Shown here in pieces: positions 1-9,111 of a stretch of 64,000 bases of DNA. The notes below the pieces were generated by a model. The model was not told the DNA's origin and did not search any database. It saw nothing but the letters and a program-made list of their open reading frames with translations. The position numbers and the translations under genes are program-made. The DNA is from Streptomyces monashensis. GTDB lineage: Bacteria > Actinomycetota > Actinomycetes > Streptomycetales > Streptomycetaceae. The stretch is from NCBI RefSeq assembly GCF_001866665.1, contig NZ_MLYO01000035.1, positions 1 through 64,000 of the forward strand, given 5' to 3'. Numbering within the stretch: position 1 is the stretch's first letter; each line of letters begins with the position of its first letter.

Positions 1-1
1 C

Positions 2-1231
2 GCCGAGGTCGGCGCCAAGCTCGCCGTCATCGGCGCCCCGGGTGCCGCCCCGGCCGCCGCTCCGGCCCCGGCCGCCCCGGCCCCCGCCGCCGCTGCCCCG
101 GCCGCTCCGGCCCCGGCTCCGGCCGCCCCCGCGGCTCCGGCGCCCGCCCCGGCGCCCGCGCCCGCCGCTCCGGCTCCGGCGCCCGCCCCGGTCGCCGCCG
201 CCCCGGCCCCGGTGGCCCCGGCCGCCCCGGCCCCGGTCACCCCGGCCCCCGCCGCTCCCGCTCCGGCCGCCGCCCAGGCGACGGACGAGGGCGCGTACGT
301 CACCCCGCTGGTGCGCAAGCTCGCCGCCGAGAACGGCGTCGACCTGGGTGCCGTCAAGGGCACCGGCGTCGGCGGCCGTATCCGCAAGCAGGACGTCATC
401 GCCGCCGCCGAGGCCGCGAAGGCCGCCGCCGCTGCTCCGGCCCCCGTGGCCGCCGCTGTGACTGCCGGAGGCCATGCCGCCAGGAAGGCCCCGGCGCTGG
501 AGGTCTCCCCCCTGCGCGGCCAGACCGTCAAGATGCCCCGCATCCGCAAGGTCATCGGCGACAACATGGTCAAGGCGCTGCACGAGCAGGCCCAGCTGTC
601 CTCGGTCGTCGAGGTCGACGTGACCCGCCTGATGCGCCTGCGCGCCCAGGCCAAGGACTCGTTCGCGGCCCGTGAGGGCGTCAAGCTCTCCCCGATGCCG
701 TTCTTCGTCAAGGCCGCCGCCCAGGCGCTGAAGGCCCACCCGGTCATCAACGCCCGGATCAACGAGGCCGAGGGCACCATCACCTACTTCGACACCGAGA
801 ACATCGGTATCGCGGTGGACTCCGAGAAGGGCCTGATGACCCCGGTCATCAAGGGCGCCGGTGACCTCAACATCGCCGGTATCTCCAAGGCCACGGCCGA
901 CCTGGCCGGCAAGGTGCGCGCCAACAAGATCACCCCGGACGAGCTGTCCGGCGCGACCTTCACCATCTCCAACACCGGCTCGCGCGGCGCGCTGTTCGAC
1001 ACGATCATCGTGCCGCCGAACCAGGTCGCGATCCTCGGCATCGGTGCCACGGTCAAGCGTCCGGCCGTCATCGAGACCGAGGAGGGCACGGTCATCGGCG
1101 TCCGCGACATGACCTACCTGACCCTCTCCTACGACCACCGTCTGGTCGACGGCGCCGACGCGGCCCGTTACCTGACGGCCGTCAAGGCGATCCTGGAGGC
1201 GGGCGAGTTCGAGGTCGAGCTGGGCCTCTGA
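2..1231 (+). CDS. sucB: Dihydrolipoamide acyltransferase (E2), 3' part
   Basis: The open frame runs in from the window edge, so the first lipoyl domain(s) are missing. It begins with the end of a lipoyl domain (VGAKLAVIG), then about 80 residues of Ala-Pro linker, a peripheral subunit-binding domain (VTPLVRKLAAENGVDL... GRIRKQDV) and the CAT acyltransferase domain ending in SYDHRLVDGADAARYL, which carries the catalytic His and Asp. The enzyme transfers acyl groups from lipoyl-lysine to CoA. Actinobacterial genes of this type are usually called sucB. In Corynebacterium and Mycobacterium, however, the corresponding protein serves pyruvate dehydrogenase, and the nearby aceE favours that role here (inference). 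A strong terminator follows the stop. Confidence 0.93.
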   Translation, partial: AEVGAKLAVIGAPGAAPAAAPAPAAPAPAAAAPAAPAPAPAAPAAPAPAPAPAPAAPAPAPAPVAAAPAPVAPAAPAPVTPAPAAPAPAAAQATDEGAYVTPLVRKLAAENGVDLGAVKGTGVGGRIRKQDVIAAAEAAKAAAAAPAPVAAAVTAGGHAARKAPALEVSPLRGQTVKMPRIRKVIGDNMVKALHEQAQLSSVVEVDVTRLMRLRAQAKDSFAAREGVKLSPMPFFVKAAAQALKAHPVINARINEAEGTITYFDTENIGIAVDSEKGLMTPVIKGAGDLNIAGISKATADLAGKVRANKITPDELSGATFTISNTGSRGALFDTIIVPPNQVAILGIGATVKRPAVIETEEGTVIGVRDMTYLTLSYDHRLVDGADAARYLTAVKAILEAGEFEVELGL

Positions 1232-1254
1232 TCTCCCTGATCAGGCCGTACGAC

Positions 1255-1293
1255 AGAGCCCCCGCCCGGAGTTCCTCTCCGGGCGGGGGCTCT
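1255..1293 (+). terminator. Terminator after the E2 gene
   Basis: A perfect 17-bp inverted repeat (1255-1271 paired with 1277-1293, core CCCCCGCCCGG) encloses a TTCCT loop. It lies 23 bases after the E2 stop codon. There is no long T run, as is usual for Streptomyces. Confidence 0.85.
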
Positions 1294-1896
1294 GCTCGTG
1301 CCCGGAGGCCGCCGCTGTGAGGGGCCACCGCCACGAGAGGCGTGCCGCCACCAGCGCGGGGCGGGTGCGCCAGGTGTGCCGCGGAGACACGGCGCGGGAC
1401 GCGCTCGGCTTCTCCTCGGTGTCGTCGGCGGGACGGCCGAGGCAGACGCGCAGGATCGGGTCCGGGGTCAGCGCCACGGTCGGAGCACTGTCTGCGCAGG
1501 TAGACGGACGGGGAAGCCGGCGTGCACGGGATCTCGTCGGCGAGCCCGTCCTCGGCCGCCAGCTCCTTCTTCCGGCCCGGCGCGTCTCCCCCCGGCTCCG
1601 TTCGGCCTCGGCCGACCGCCGCGTCCTTTCGGTCTCGGCCCGATCGAAGACCGATCCGAGAGGGGCAGCGTTCACCGATCGGCCACGCGCCCCAACTCCC
1701 CCGACACACAACGGCGTTGGCATTCCGCCCGGGAGCACCGCGCGGACGAGGCGGAATGCTTCCGTGCCGGTCGGGCATCACTCTGTAACAGGTATCACCT
1801 GTGGCGGAAGCGGCCGTGCCCCTTCTGTCCGGGGCCACGGTCGTATTGTCTAAGAGTCCCGCCGACCCGCCGGGTCCGCACCGCCGAGGAGCCTCC
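1294..1896. other. Gene-free interval before the GntR gene
   Basis: About 600 bases without a convincing gene. Open frames on both strands (roughly 1300-1850) have Arg/Pro-rich translations with no recognisable domain and no good ribosome site. The last 110 bases carry the inverted repeat described separately and presumably the promoter of the GntR gene. A decayed reading frame on the minus strand around 1250-1500 is possible but cannot be supported. Confidence 0.5.
1788..1802. promoter_or_regulatory. Inverted repeat, candidate GntR operator
   Basis: ACAGGT-ATC-ACCTGT, a perfect 6+3+6 palindrome about 95 bases upstream of the GntR-family start codon. Its position and size fit an autoregulatory operator, but binding is inferred only. 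Confidence 0.4.
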
Positions 1897-2520
1897 ATGA
1901 CCGCGCCCGTCGTCCACTCGCTGCGCGAACAGATCCGCGAGCACATCGTGGAGGGAATCGTGAGCGGGCGCTGGCAGCCGGGCGAGCGCATCGTGGAGCG
2001 CCGTATCGCCACCGAGCTGGAGGTCAGCCAGACCCCGGTCCGCGAGGCCCTGCGCGAGCTGGAATCGCTGCGACTGATCGAGTCGGCGCCGAACAAGGGC
2101 GTCCGGGTCCGCAATCTGACCGCGGCCGACCTGGAGGAGAGCTACCCGGTCCGGGCCGGGCTGGAGGCCATCGCGGCGGAGCTGGCGGCCGACCGCCTCG
2201 CCGAGGACTGCTCGGCCCTGGAGCCGCACGTCCTGGCCCTGTACGAGGCCGACCGCGACGCCGACGGCACCGCCCAGGTCCGCCACACGGTCGGCTTCCA
2301 CCGCGAGCTGGTCCGCGCGGCGGACAACTCGGTGCTGCTGCACACCTGGGAGGGCCTCGGCATCGAGGTCTTCACGGCGCTGTCCATCCGCTGGCTGGGC
2401 ACGGTCCAGCAGTCGTACGCCGAGGAGCACGAGGAGCTGGTGCAGGCCTTCAAGCGCCGGGATCCGCGGATCGCGGAGCTGGTGAAGGCCCACGTCCTCG
2501 GCTGCGCCCCGCGCCCCTGA
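1897..2520 (+). CDS. GntR-family transcriptional regulator (FadR/FCD type)
   Basis: 207 residues. The N-terminal winged helix (LREQIREHIVEGIVSGRWQPGERI... ELEVSQTPVREALRELE) is a textbook GntR DNA-binding domain. Residues of about 85-200 form an all-helical FCD-like ligand domain (R.GLEAIAAELAADR, H..LV.A). The start was chosen at the ATG preceded by GAGGA at 1886-1890; an upstream extension lacks family similarity. It lies between the E2 gene and aceE, so control of pyruvate dehydrogenase genes by a metabolite is a reasonable guess. Nothing in the sequence identifies the effector. Confidence 0.9.
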   Translation: MTAPVVHSLREQIREHIVEGIVSGRWQPGERIVERRIATELEVSQTPVREALRELESLRLIESAPNKGVRVRNLTAADLEESYPVRAGLEAIAAELAADRLAEDCSALEPHVLALYEADRDADGTAQVRHTVGFHRELVRAADNSVLLHTWEGLGIEVFTALSIRWLGTVQQSYAEEHEELVQAFKRRDPRIAELVKAHVLGCAPRP

Positions 2521-2652
2521 GGGTGTCGTGACGACACTCCCGACCCACCATGGCACCGGCGAGCAGAGCCCCGCTCAAACGTAGCGCCACCTGCGAGAAC
2601 ATGGCTCAGAACCGACACTCGGTGCCCTGATCGAAGGCACCGCGTGCCGACT

Positions 2653-2704
2653 TTCTCGCAATCGAGAAGTTTTGCCCCTCAACCCTTTGATCGATCATCG
2701 ATCA
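2653..2704. promoter_or_regulatory. Paired inverted repeats in the aceE promoter region
   Basis: Two palindromes lie 120-170 bases upstream of the aceE start: TTCTCG-CAAT-CGAGAA (2653-2668) and TGATCGAT-C-ATCGATCA (2688-2704). Both are perfect and sit in a local AT-richer patch with no coding signal. They are candidate operator sites for control of aceE. They differ from the palindrome upstream of the GntR gene, so more than one regulator may act here. Confidence 0.45.
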
Positions 2705-2824
2705 GGGAGTTACAGTCGCCGACGGACTTCCACCGAAGTCCTCGCCCTGTCCTGCCAAAGACCAAGGGCACCCCCGAACCCTTTACCGATGAGGGAACCC
2801 CCTTCGACTGAGGAAGGCGGCGAC

Positions 2825-5527
2825 ATGACCGACCCCAACGCCATCCAGCCGAGCGCGCTCGACCAGCTCCCCGACCGCGATCCGGAGGAGACCGCCGAAT
2901 GGCAGGCCTCCCTGGACGCCGTCGCCCAGCAGGCCGGGCCGCACCGCGCCGCGTACCTGATGCGCCGGACGCTGGAGCGTGCCGAGGCGGGCGGCGTCGC
3001 GCTGCCGAAGCTCCTCGAGACGGACTACGTCAACACCATCCCCACCTCCGCGGAGCCGGGCCTGCCCGGTGACCCGGAGCTGGAGGCCCGCATCACCGCC
3101 TGGAACCGCTGGAACGCGGCCGCCATGGTGACCCGCGGCTCGAAGCACGGTGTGGGCGGCCACATCGCCACCTTCGCGTCGGCCGCGTGGCTGTACGAGA
3201 CCGGCTTCAACCACTTCTTCAAGGGCAAGGAGGGCGACGGCTCCGGCGACCAGCTGTACATTCAGGGCCACGCCTCCCCCGGCATCTACGCCCGCGCCTT
3301 CCTCGACGGCCGCCTGACCGAGGCGCACCTCGACAATTTCCGCCAGGAGGCCGGCGGCAACGGCCTGCCGTCGTACCCGCACCCGCGCCGGCTGCCCTGG
3401 CTGTGGGAGTTCCCGACGGTGTCGATGGGCCTCGGCCCGCTCTCCGCGATCTACCAGGCGCGCTTCAACCGCTACCTGACCAACCGCGGCATCAAGGACG
3501 TCTCCGCCTCGCACGTGTGGGCGTTCCTCGGCGACGGCGAGATGGACGAGCCGGAGTCGACGGCCGCACTCGCGCTCGCCTCCCGCGAGGGCCTGGACAA
3601 CCTGACCTTCGTCATCAACTGCAACCTGCAGCGCCTCGACGGCCCGGTCCGCGCCAACTTCAAGATCGTGCAGGAGCTTGAGGCCCAGTTCCGTGGCGCC
3701 GGCTGGAACGTCGTCAAGACGCTGTGGGGCTCCGCCTGGGACGAGCTGTTCGCCCTCGACACGACGGGCGCGCTGGTACGCCGCCTGCGTGAGGTGCCGG
3801 ACGCGCAGGTCCAGACGTACCAGACCCGCGACGCCGCCTACATCCGCGCCGACTTCTTCGGCAAGGACCCGGCCCTCGCCGAGATGGCGAAGCTGCTGAG
3901 CGACGACAAGATCCTTGAGTGTTTCCACCTCTCCCGTGGTGGTCACGAGGCCCGCAAGGTCTACGCCGCGTACAAGGCCGCCGTCGAGCACAAGGGCGCG
4001 CCGACCGTGATCCTGGCCCAGACGGTCAAGGGCCACACCCTGGGCGACGGCTTCGCGTCGAAGAACGCCAACCACCAGATGAAGAAGCTGACGGTGGACG
4101 AGTTCAAGACGATGCGCGACCTTCTTGAACTGCCCATCTCGGACAGCCAGTTCGTCGACGGCGCGGTCCCCTACGGCCACCCGGGCGCCGACTCCCCCGA
4201 GGTCCGCTACCTCCAGGAGCGCCGCGCGGCCCTCGGCGGCCCGGCCCCGGCCCGCCGTACGCACGCCCTCGCCCCGCTGCCCGCCCCCGCCGAGAAGGCC
4301 TTCGCCTCCTTCGACAAGGGCTCCGGCTCGCAGAACGTGGCCACCACGATGGCCTTCGTCCGCCTGGTCAAGGACCTGGTCCGCGACAAGGAGACGGGCC
4401 GGCGCTGGGTGCCGATCGTCCCCGACGAGGCGCGCACCTTCGGCATGGAGTCGCTCTTCCCCTCCCTCGGGATCTACTCCCCCAAGGGCCAGACGTACGA
4501 GCCGGTCGACCGCGACCAGCTGATGTACTACAAGGAGGCCACGAACGGCCAGATCCTCAACGAGGGGATCACCGAGGCCGGTTCGATGGCCGACTTCATC
4601 GCCGCTTCGTCGTCGTACGCGACGCACGGCGAGGCGATGATCCCCTTCTACATCTTCTACTCGATGTTCGGCTGGCAGCGCACGGCCGACCAGATGTGGC
4701 AGCTCGGCGACCAGCTCGGCCGCGGCTTCCTCGTGGGCGCCACGGCGGGCCGTACGACCCTGACGGGCGAGGGCCTGCAGCACGCCGACGGCCACTCCCC
4801 GGTGATCGCGGCGACGAACCCCGCCGCCCTCTCCTACGACCCGGCGTTCGCCTACGAGATCGCGGTGATCGTCCGCGAGGGTCTGCGCCGGATGTACGGC
4901 GAGGCCAAGCCGGGCGAGGACCAGAACGTCTTCTACTACCTGACGGTCTACAACGAGCCGCTGCCGCAGCCCGCGAAGCCGCAGGGTCTCGGCATCGACG
5001 AGGGCATCGTCAAGGGTCTGTACCGCTTCAGCACGGCGGAGTCCGCGGGTCTGTCCCCGGCCGCCAACGCCGCGCGCATCCAGCTGCTGGGCTCGGGCAC
5101 GGCGATCCACTGGGCCGTCGAGGCGCAGAAGCTGCTCGCCGAGGAGTGGGGTGTCGCGGCCGACGTCTGGTCGGCGACCTCCTGGACGGAGCTGCGCCGG
5201 GACGCCATGGAGGCCGACGCGGCCCTCCTGCGCGGCGAGGAGCGCGTGCCCTACGTCCGCCAGGCGCTGCAGGGCGCCGAGGGCCCGGTGCTGGCCGTCT
5301 CCGACTACATGCGCCAGGTCCCGGACCAGATCGCGCAGTGGGTGGAGCAGGACTACTCCTCGCTGGGCGCCGACGGCTTCGGCCTGTCGGACACCCGCGA
5401 CGCGGCCCGCCGCCACTTCGGCGTCGACGCCCAGTCGATCGTCGTCGCGGCCCTGGCCCAGCTCGCCCGCCGCGGCGAGGTCAAGGCCACGGCGGTCAAG
5501 GAGGCCCGGGAGAAGTACGGCCTCTGA
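2825..5527 (+). CDS. aceE: Pyruvate dehydrogenase E1 component (homodimeric)
   Basis: 900 residues, full length for the single-chain AceE family. It decarboxylates pyruvate with thiamine diphosphate and transfers the acetyl group to the lipoyl arm of E2. The ThDP/Mg motif FLGDGEMDEPE... NLTFVINCNLQRLDG is present in the N-terminal third, along with the typical GHIATFASAAWLYE and GQDQYI-like regions and a transketolase-like central domain. The start is the ATG after GAGGAAGG (2810-2817). An in-frame upstream ATG at 2672 would add about 50 residues unlike the family. The gene is monocistronic between a palindrome-bearing promoter and a terminator. Confidence 0.97.
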   Translation: MTDPNAIQPSALDQLPDRDPEETAEWQASLDAVAQQAGPHRAAYLMRRTLERAEAGGVALPKLLETDYVNTIPTSAEPGLPGDPELEARITAWNRWNAAAMVTRGSKHGVGGHIATFASAAWLYETGFNHFFKGKEGDGSGDQLYIQGHASPGIYARAFLDGRLTEAHLDNFRQEAGGNGLPSYPHPRRLPWLWEFPTVSMGLGPLSAIYQARFNRYLTNRGIKDVSASHVWAFLGDGEMDEPESTAALALASREGLDNLTFVINCNLQRLDGPVRANFKIVQELEAQFRGAGWNVVKTLWGSAWDELFALDTTGALVRRLREVPDAQVQTYQTRDAAYIRADFFGKDPALAEMAKLLSDDKILECFHLSRGGHEARKVYAAYKAAVEHKGAPTVILAQTVKGHTLGDGFASKNANHQMKKLTVDEFKTMRDLLELPISDSQFVDGAVPYGHPGADSPEVRYLQERRAALGGPAPARRTHALAPLPAPAEKAFASFDKGSGSQNVATTMAFVRLVKDLVRDKETGRRWVPIVPDEARTFGMESLFPSLGIYSPKGQTYEPVDRDQLMYYKEATNGQILNEGITEAGSMADFIAASSSYATHGEAMIPFYIFYSMFGWQRTADQMWQLGDQLGRGFLVGATAGRTTLTGEGLQHADGHSPVIAATNPAALSYDPAFAYEIAVIVREGLRRMYGEAKPGEDQNVFYYLTVYNEPLPQPAKPQGLGIDEGIVKGLYRFSTAESAGLSPAANAARIQLLGSGTAIHWAVEAQKLLAEEWGVAADVWSATSWTELRRDAMEADAALLRGEERVPYVRQALQGAEGPVLAVSDYMRQVPDQIAQWVEQDYSSLGADGFGLSDTRDAARRHFGVDAQSIVVAALAQLARRGEVKATAVKEAREKYGL

Positions 5528-5543
5528 GCGGACCTGAGGTCCT

Positions 5544-5578
5544 GAGAAGGGGTACGGCGTCCTGCCGTACCCCTTCTC
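5544..5578 (+). terminator. Terminator after aceE
   Basis: A perfect 15-bp stem (5544-5558 with 5564-5578) and GTCCT loop begin 17 bases after the aceE stop, followed by TT. Confidence 0.88.
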
Positions 5579-5607
5579 TTGTCAGTGCCTCCCGGCATGA
5601 TGAGGAG

Positions 5608-6597
5608 ATGCGCGCCGCCCGGCTCATCAAGATGGTGCTCCTCCTCCAGTCCCGGCCCGTCATGACCGCGGCCGAGCTGGCGCAGGAGCTGGAGGTGTCG
5701 GAGCGGACGGTCACGCGGGACGCGCAGGCCCTGTCGGAGGCGGGAGTGCCGGTGTACGCCGACCGGGGGCGGGCCGGCGGCTATCGGCTGGTCGGCGGGT
5801 ACCGCACGCGGCTGACGGGGCTGGCCCGGAGCGAGGCCGAGGCGCTGTTCCTGAGCGGGGTACCGGGGGCGCTGCGGGAGATGGGCCTCGAGGACGCCGC
5901 CTCCGCCGCCCGGTTGAAGGTCTCGGCCGCCCTGCTGCCCTCGCTGCGGGACGCCCCGGACAGCGCGGCCCGGCGCTTCCACCTGGACGCGCCGGCCTGG
6001 TTCCGCGAGCCGGAGACACCCGCACTGCTGCCGGTGGTGGCCGAGGCGGTGTGGGCCGACCGCCGGGTCCACGCGCTCTACCGGCGCGGCGAGAACACGG
6101 TCGAGCGCCACCTGGACCCGTACGGCCTCGTGCTGAAGGCCGGGGTCTGGTACCTGTGCGCGCGGATCGCCGACGGCACGGGGGCCTTCCGGACGTACCG
6201 GCTCGACCGGTTCGACGCCGTGGAGGCCCTGGACGAGGGATTCGAGCGGGACTCCGGTTTCGATCTGCCCGGGTACTGGGCCGGGCAGGCCGAGCGGTTC
6301 GCGCGGTCGATCCTGCGTGCCGAGGTCGTCGTACGGCTGTCCCCGGAGGGGGTGCGGCGGCTGCGGTACGCCGTCGATCCGGCGGCCGCGCGTGAGGCGC
6401 TCGGCGGCGGGGGCGAGCCGGACGGCGAGGGCTGGGTGACGGTGACCGTCCCGGTGGAGTCCGAGGAGGTGGCGTACGCGCAGCTGACGGCGCTCGGCGC
6501 GGAGGCCGAGGTGGTGGCGCCGGCGCCCCTGCGGGAGCGGTTCGCGGCGGACGCGGCCCGGCTCGCCGCACGGTACGGCCGCGGCGGTGCCGGATAA
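5608..6597 (+). CDS. WYL-domain (YafY-type) transcriptional regulator
   Basis: 329 residues. An N-terminal winged helix of the DeoR/HTH_11 type (RAARLIKMVLLLQSRP... ELAQELEVSERTVTRDAQALSEAGVPVYADRGRAGGYRL) is followed by a WYL domain (ALYRR.. V.R.L.PYGLVLKAGVWYLCARI) and a C-terminal WCX-like region. WYL proteins sense nucleic acid or nucleotide ligands and often act as repressors; the target here is unknown. The ATG was chosen because the HTH begins directly after it and AGGAG precedes it (GATGAGGAGATG). It stands alone after the aceE terminator. Confidence 0.9.
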   Translation: MRAARLIKMVLLLQSRPVMTAAELAQELEVSERTVTRDAQALSEAGVPVYADRGRAGGYRLVGGYRTRLTGLARSEAEALFLSGVPGALREMGLEDAASAARLKVSAALLPSLRDAPDSAARRFHLDAPAWFREPETPALLPVVAEAVWADRRVHALYRRGENTVERHLDPYGLVLKAGVWYLCARIADGTGAFRTYRLDRFDAVEALDEGFERDSGFDLPGYWAGQAERFARSILRAEVVVRLSPEGVRRLRYAVDPAAAREALGGGGEPDGEGWVTVTVPVESEEVAYAQLTALGAEAEVVAPAPLRERFAADAARLAARYGRGGAG

Positions 6598-6662
6598 CGA
6601 TCCGCGTACTCCGGCGCACTCCGCGTGCGTCGCACGGGCCGAGGCCCGATGCTGGTGCCGTG

Positions 6663-7181
6663 ATGGACGAGACGGAGTTCTGGGAGCTGATCGACACCAG
6701 CCGCGAGGGCGCCGGGGGCGACGCCGAGGAGCAGGCCGACCTGCTCGTGGACCGGCTGCTCCAGCTGGAGCCGGACCTGGTGCTGGACTTCGCCCGTCAC
6801 TTCGAGGCCCGCTACAACCGCGCCTACCGCTGGGACCTGTGGGGCGCCGCGTGGGTGCTGCTGGGCGGGGCCAGCGACGACGCTTTCGACTTCTTCCGGT
6901 GCTGGCTGATCGGCCAGGGCCGGGAGGTCTTCGAGGGCGGGCTGCACGACCCGGACGCGCTGGCCGACCTGCTGGGCGAGTTCGACGAGGAGATCGACGG
7001 CGACGGCGAGGAGCTGGGCTACGCCGCGGACGAGGCGTACGAGCAGCTGACCGGCACGGTCGCGCCCGAGCTGGGCATCGCCCCGGCGCCCGCCGAGCCC
7101 GAGGGCACGTCGATCGACTTCGAGAACGAAGCTGTCCTGGCGGAGCGCTACCCCAAACTCTGGGATCGTTTCAAGGGCTGA
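6663..7181 (+). CDS. DUF4240-domain protein
   Basis: 172 residues, acidic and without signal or membrane segments. The opening MDETEFWELIDTSREGAGG and the later W.LWGAAWVL.GGASDDAFDFFRCWLIGQG are the typical pattern of DUF4240 proteins, a family of unknown function widespread in Streptomyces. A GTG codon directly before the ATG is an alternative start. It is probably co-transcribed with the WYL regulator 65 bases upstream. Confidence 0.85.
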   Translation: MDETEFWELIDTSREGAGGDAEEQADLLVDRLLQLEPDLVLDFARHFEARYNRAYRWDLWGAAWVLLGGASDDAFDFFRCWLIGQGREVFEGGLHDPDALADLLGEFDEEIDGDGEELGYAADEAYEQLTGTVAPELGIAPAPAEPEGTSIDFENEAVLAERYPKLWDRFKG

Positions 7182-7509
7182 TTCGTGCCCTGAATTCGAC
7201 CGAAAACATTCCATCCTGGCCCGTAGAAGATCTCCACGGCCCCACGATCCCCCCTGACCTGGGGCTTCAGCCGTTCCTTCCTTATCTTGCGCCCCACAGG
7301 ACACACCGTCAGAAAGCGCGCGCACGGGGCGTGTTCCGCGTTCGGTGTGCGCCGGAGGTAGGCTGAGCGCATTCCACAGGGCAGCCAGGTAGCAGGCCGC
7401 CCGGAAGCAGGTTGCCACCTGGCAGATCGCCACCTGGCAGACACTCTCCGGGCCTTCTGCCGGTGGCGGCTCGAAGTCACCCTCGACAAAGAATCGGGAC
7501 CGCGAGGAG
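7182..7509. other. Intergenic region with a 15-bp direct repeat
   Basis: 328 bases without a gene. GCCACCTGGCAGA occurs twice in tandem at 7414-7426 and 7429-7441 (15-base period), with a related CAGCCAGGTAGCAGGC just upstream. The repeats lie 70-95 bases before the XRE regulator start and may be part of its promoter control. Confidence 0.45.
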
Positions 7510-8361
7510 ATGACATCGATAGATCCGGCTCTGGAGCGCCGCAGGGTGCGGTTCGCCCTGCGCGCCTTCCGCAATGACGCGCGCATGAGCCAGCCCGAGG
7601 TGGCCGAGCACCTCGACTGGTCGCCCTCCAAGGTCATCCGGATCGAGGGCGGCTCCGTCGGGGTGTCCGTGACCGACCTGCGCGCCCTCCTCGATCTCTA
7701 CGGCGTCACGGACGCCACGATCCGCCGTGACCTGGAGCAGGCCACCCGGGAGAGCCGGCGCCCGCCGTGGTGGCACCGGTTCCGGGACGTGGTGAGCCCG
7801 CCGTTCGCGGTGTTCCTCGGACTGGAGGGCGCGGCGAGCGAACTGTCCGCCTTCGACCCGACGCTCGTCCCCGGCCTCCTCCAGACCGAGGCGTACACCC
7901 GCGCGCTGCTGAGCAAGCTGCCGCCCGAGCGGACCGACGCGATCGTACGGCTGCGGGCCGAGCGGCAGCGCCGGCTGCTGCGCGAGACGGCGGCCGAACC
8001 CCGGCTGCGGTTCCTGCTCGACGAGGCGGCACTGCGCCGCGCGGTCGGCGGGGCGGCCACGATGCGCGAGCAGCTGGGGCGCCTGAAGTCCGACGCCGCG
8101 CTGGCGCACGTGGAGCTGAGCGTCGTGCCCTTCGCCCGGGGCGCGTACCCGGTGCTGCGCGAGGGTTCGATCGCGCTGACCTTCCAGAGCGGCGACGACG
8201 TGCTGTTCGTGGAGGGCCCGAACGGCGCGCTGACCACGCGTGACGACCAGACCGCGGTCGACGAGTTCCTGACGAAGTTCGAGGCGTCCCGCAAGGAGGC
8301 GGTCTCCGGGGACGAGGCGATCGCGTTCATCGACGAGGTGCTGGGCCAGTACCCGTCCTAG
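7510..8361 (+). CDS. XRE-family regulator with DUF5753 domain
   Basis: 283 residues. The N-terminal helix-turn-helix (RRRVRFALRAFRNDARMSQ.EVAEHLDWSPSKVIRIEGG) is followed from about residue 90 by a DUF5753 domain (LEGAASELSAFDPTLVPGLLQTEAYTRALL...). This architecture is the Streptomyces Scr1/SCO4441-like family that normally works with a small DUF397 partner. A DUF397 gene lies about 1.1 kb downstream on the opposite strand. GAGGAG precedes the ATG closely. Its role in development or antibiotic production is inferred from relatives. Confidence 0.92.
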   Translation: MTSIDPALERRRVRFALRAFRNDARMSQPEVAEHLDWSPSKVIRIEGGSVGVSVTDLRALLDLYGVTDATIRRDLEQATRESRRPPWWHRFRDVVSPPFAVFLGLEGAASELSAFDPTLVPGLLQTEAYTRALLSKLPPERTDAIVRLRAERQRRLLRETAAEPRLRFLLDEAALRRAVGGAATMREQLGRLKSDAALAHVELSVVPFARGAYPVLREGSIALTFQSGDDVLFVEGPNGALTTRDDQTAVDEFLTKFEASRKEAVSGDEAIAFIDEVLGQYPS

Positions 8362-8409
8362 CAGTTCCGACCGGACTGGAGACAGTCGGGCAGAGATCGG
8401 AGAGGGCCC

Positions 8410-9111
8410 GTGGCGGGTGTGCTCACCTGGATACGGCAGTGGCGGGCGGGCAACGGCGCCCCCCGCCCCGGCACCCGTGTGCCGGATCCCGCTTCGCCCC
8501 CGGCCGGGCAGCCGCAGCCGGGGACCACCGGGCAGCCGGCGCCCCGGGCCGACGAGGCCGGCGGCCGGGCACAGGCCTCGGATCCGGGCGCCGCGGAGCC
8601 CGAACCGCCCTCGGCGGACCCGGAGCCGACCGACCCGCCGGCGCCGATCGTGCCGACCGCGGTCATCACCGCGGGCGCGGCCGCCGGCGGTGCCCCGGCC
8701 GGCCCCCGGCGTGGCATCGACATCCCCACGCCCCGGGAGGTCCTGCCGGACCGGCCGCCCACGCCCGGCGACCTGGTGATGTTTCTGCAGACCGCGGTCC
8801 TCGGCTCCAACGCCGCGCTGCTGAGGTTCCTCTGCGCCCTGCTGGGCCTCGGCTTGGTGTTCCTGCTGGTGTACGGCGGCTCGCTGCTGGTCGCCGTCGT
8901 CATCCAGGCACTGGTGCACTCGTTCGCGCCGCACGCCACTCCGTCGCTGGGCACGCTGGAGCGCAGCGGGTGGATCCTCGGCGGGACCGGCACGGCCGTC
9001 TTCGGCGGTCTGCGAATACGCCGGTGGTTCAGGAACCGGCCGCAGGACCCCGTCAGCCGCCCGGCCGGAACCACTCCGTCAGCTGCGGAAAGCGACGAGT
9101 CGCGGCCGTAG
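8410..9111 (+). CDS. Pro/Ala-rich membrane protein, unknown function
   Basis: 233 residues from a GTG start preceded by GGAGAGGG. The first about 110 residues are Pro/Ala/Gly-rich and predicted disordered. A hydrophobic stretch follows (LLRFLCALLGLGLVFLLVYGGSLLVAVVIQALV), then a weaker one near the C-terminus (GWILGGTGTAVFGGLRI). No family is recognised. The 3' end overlaps the oppositely oriented small membrane gene by 59 bases. Confidence 0.75.
   Translation: MAGVLTWIRQWRAGNGAPRPGTRVPDPASPPAGQPQPGTTGQPAPRADEAGGRAQASDPGAAEPEPPSADPEPTDPPAPIVPTAVITAGAAAGGAPAGPRRGIDIPTPREVLPDRPPTPGDLVMFLQTAVLGSNAALLRFLCALLGLGLVFLLVYGGSLLVAVVIQALVHSFAPHATPSLGTLERSGWILGGTGTAVFGGLRIRRWFRNRPQDPVSRPAGTTPSAAESDESRP

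Noticed and set aside
1241..1853. Possible gene between the E2 and GntR genes
   Set aside because: Open frames on both strands, one partly with G/C third positions, but they cross the terminator, have no ribosome site and resemble nothing known.
2783..5416. 877-codon open frame antisense to aceE
   Set aside because: It mirrors aceE codon structure, has an Arg/Gly/Val-rich translation with no domain, and aceE is certain. High-GC antisense artefact.
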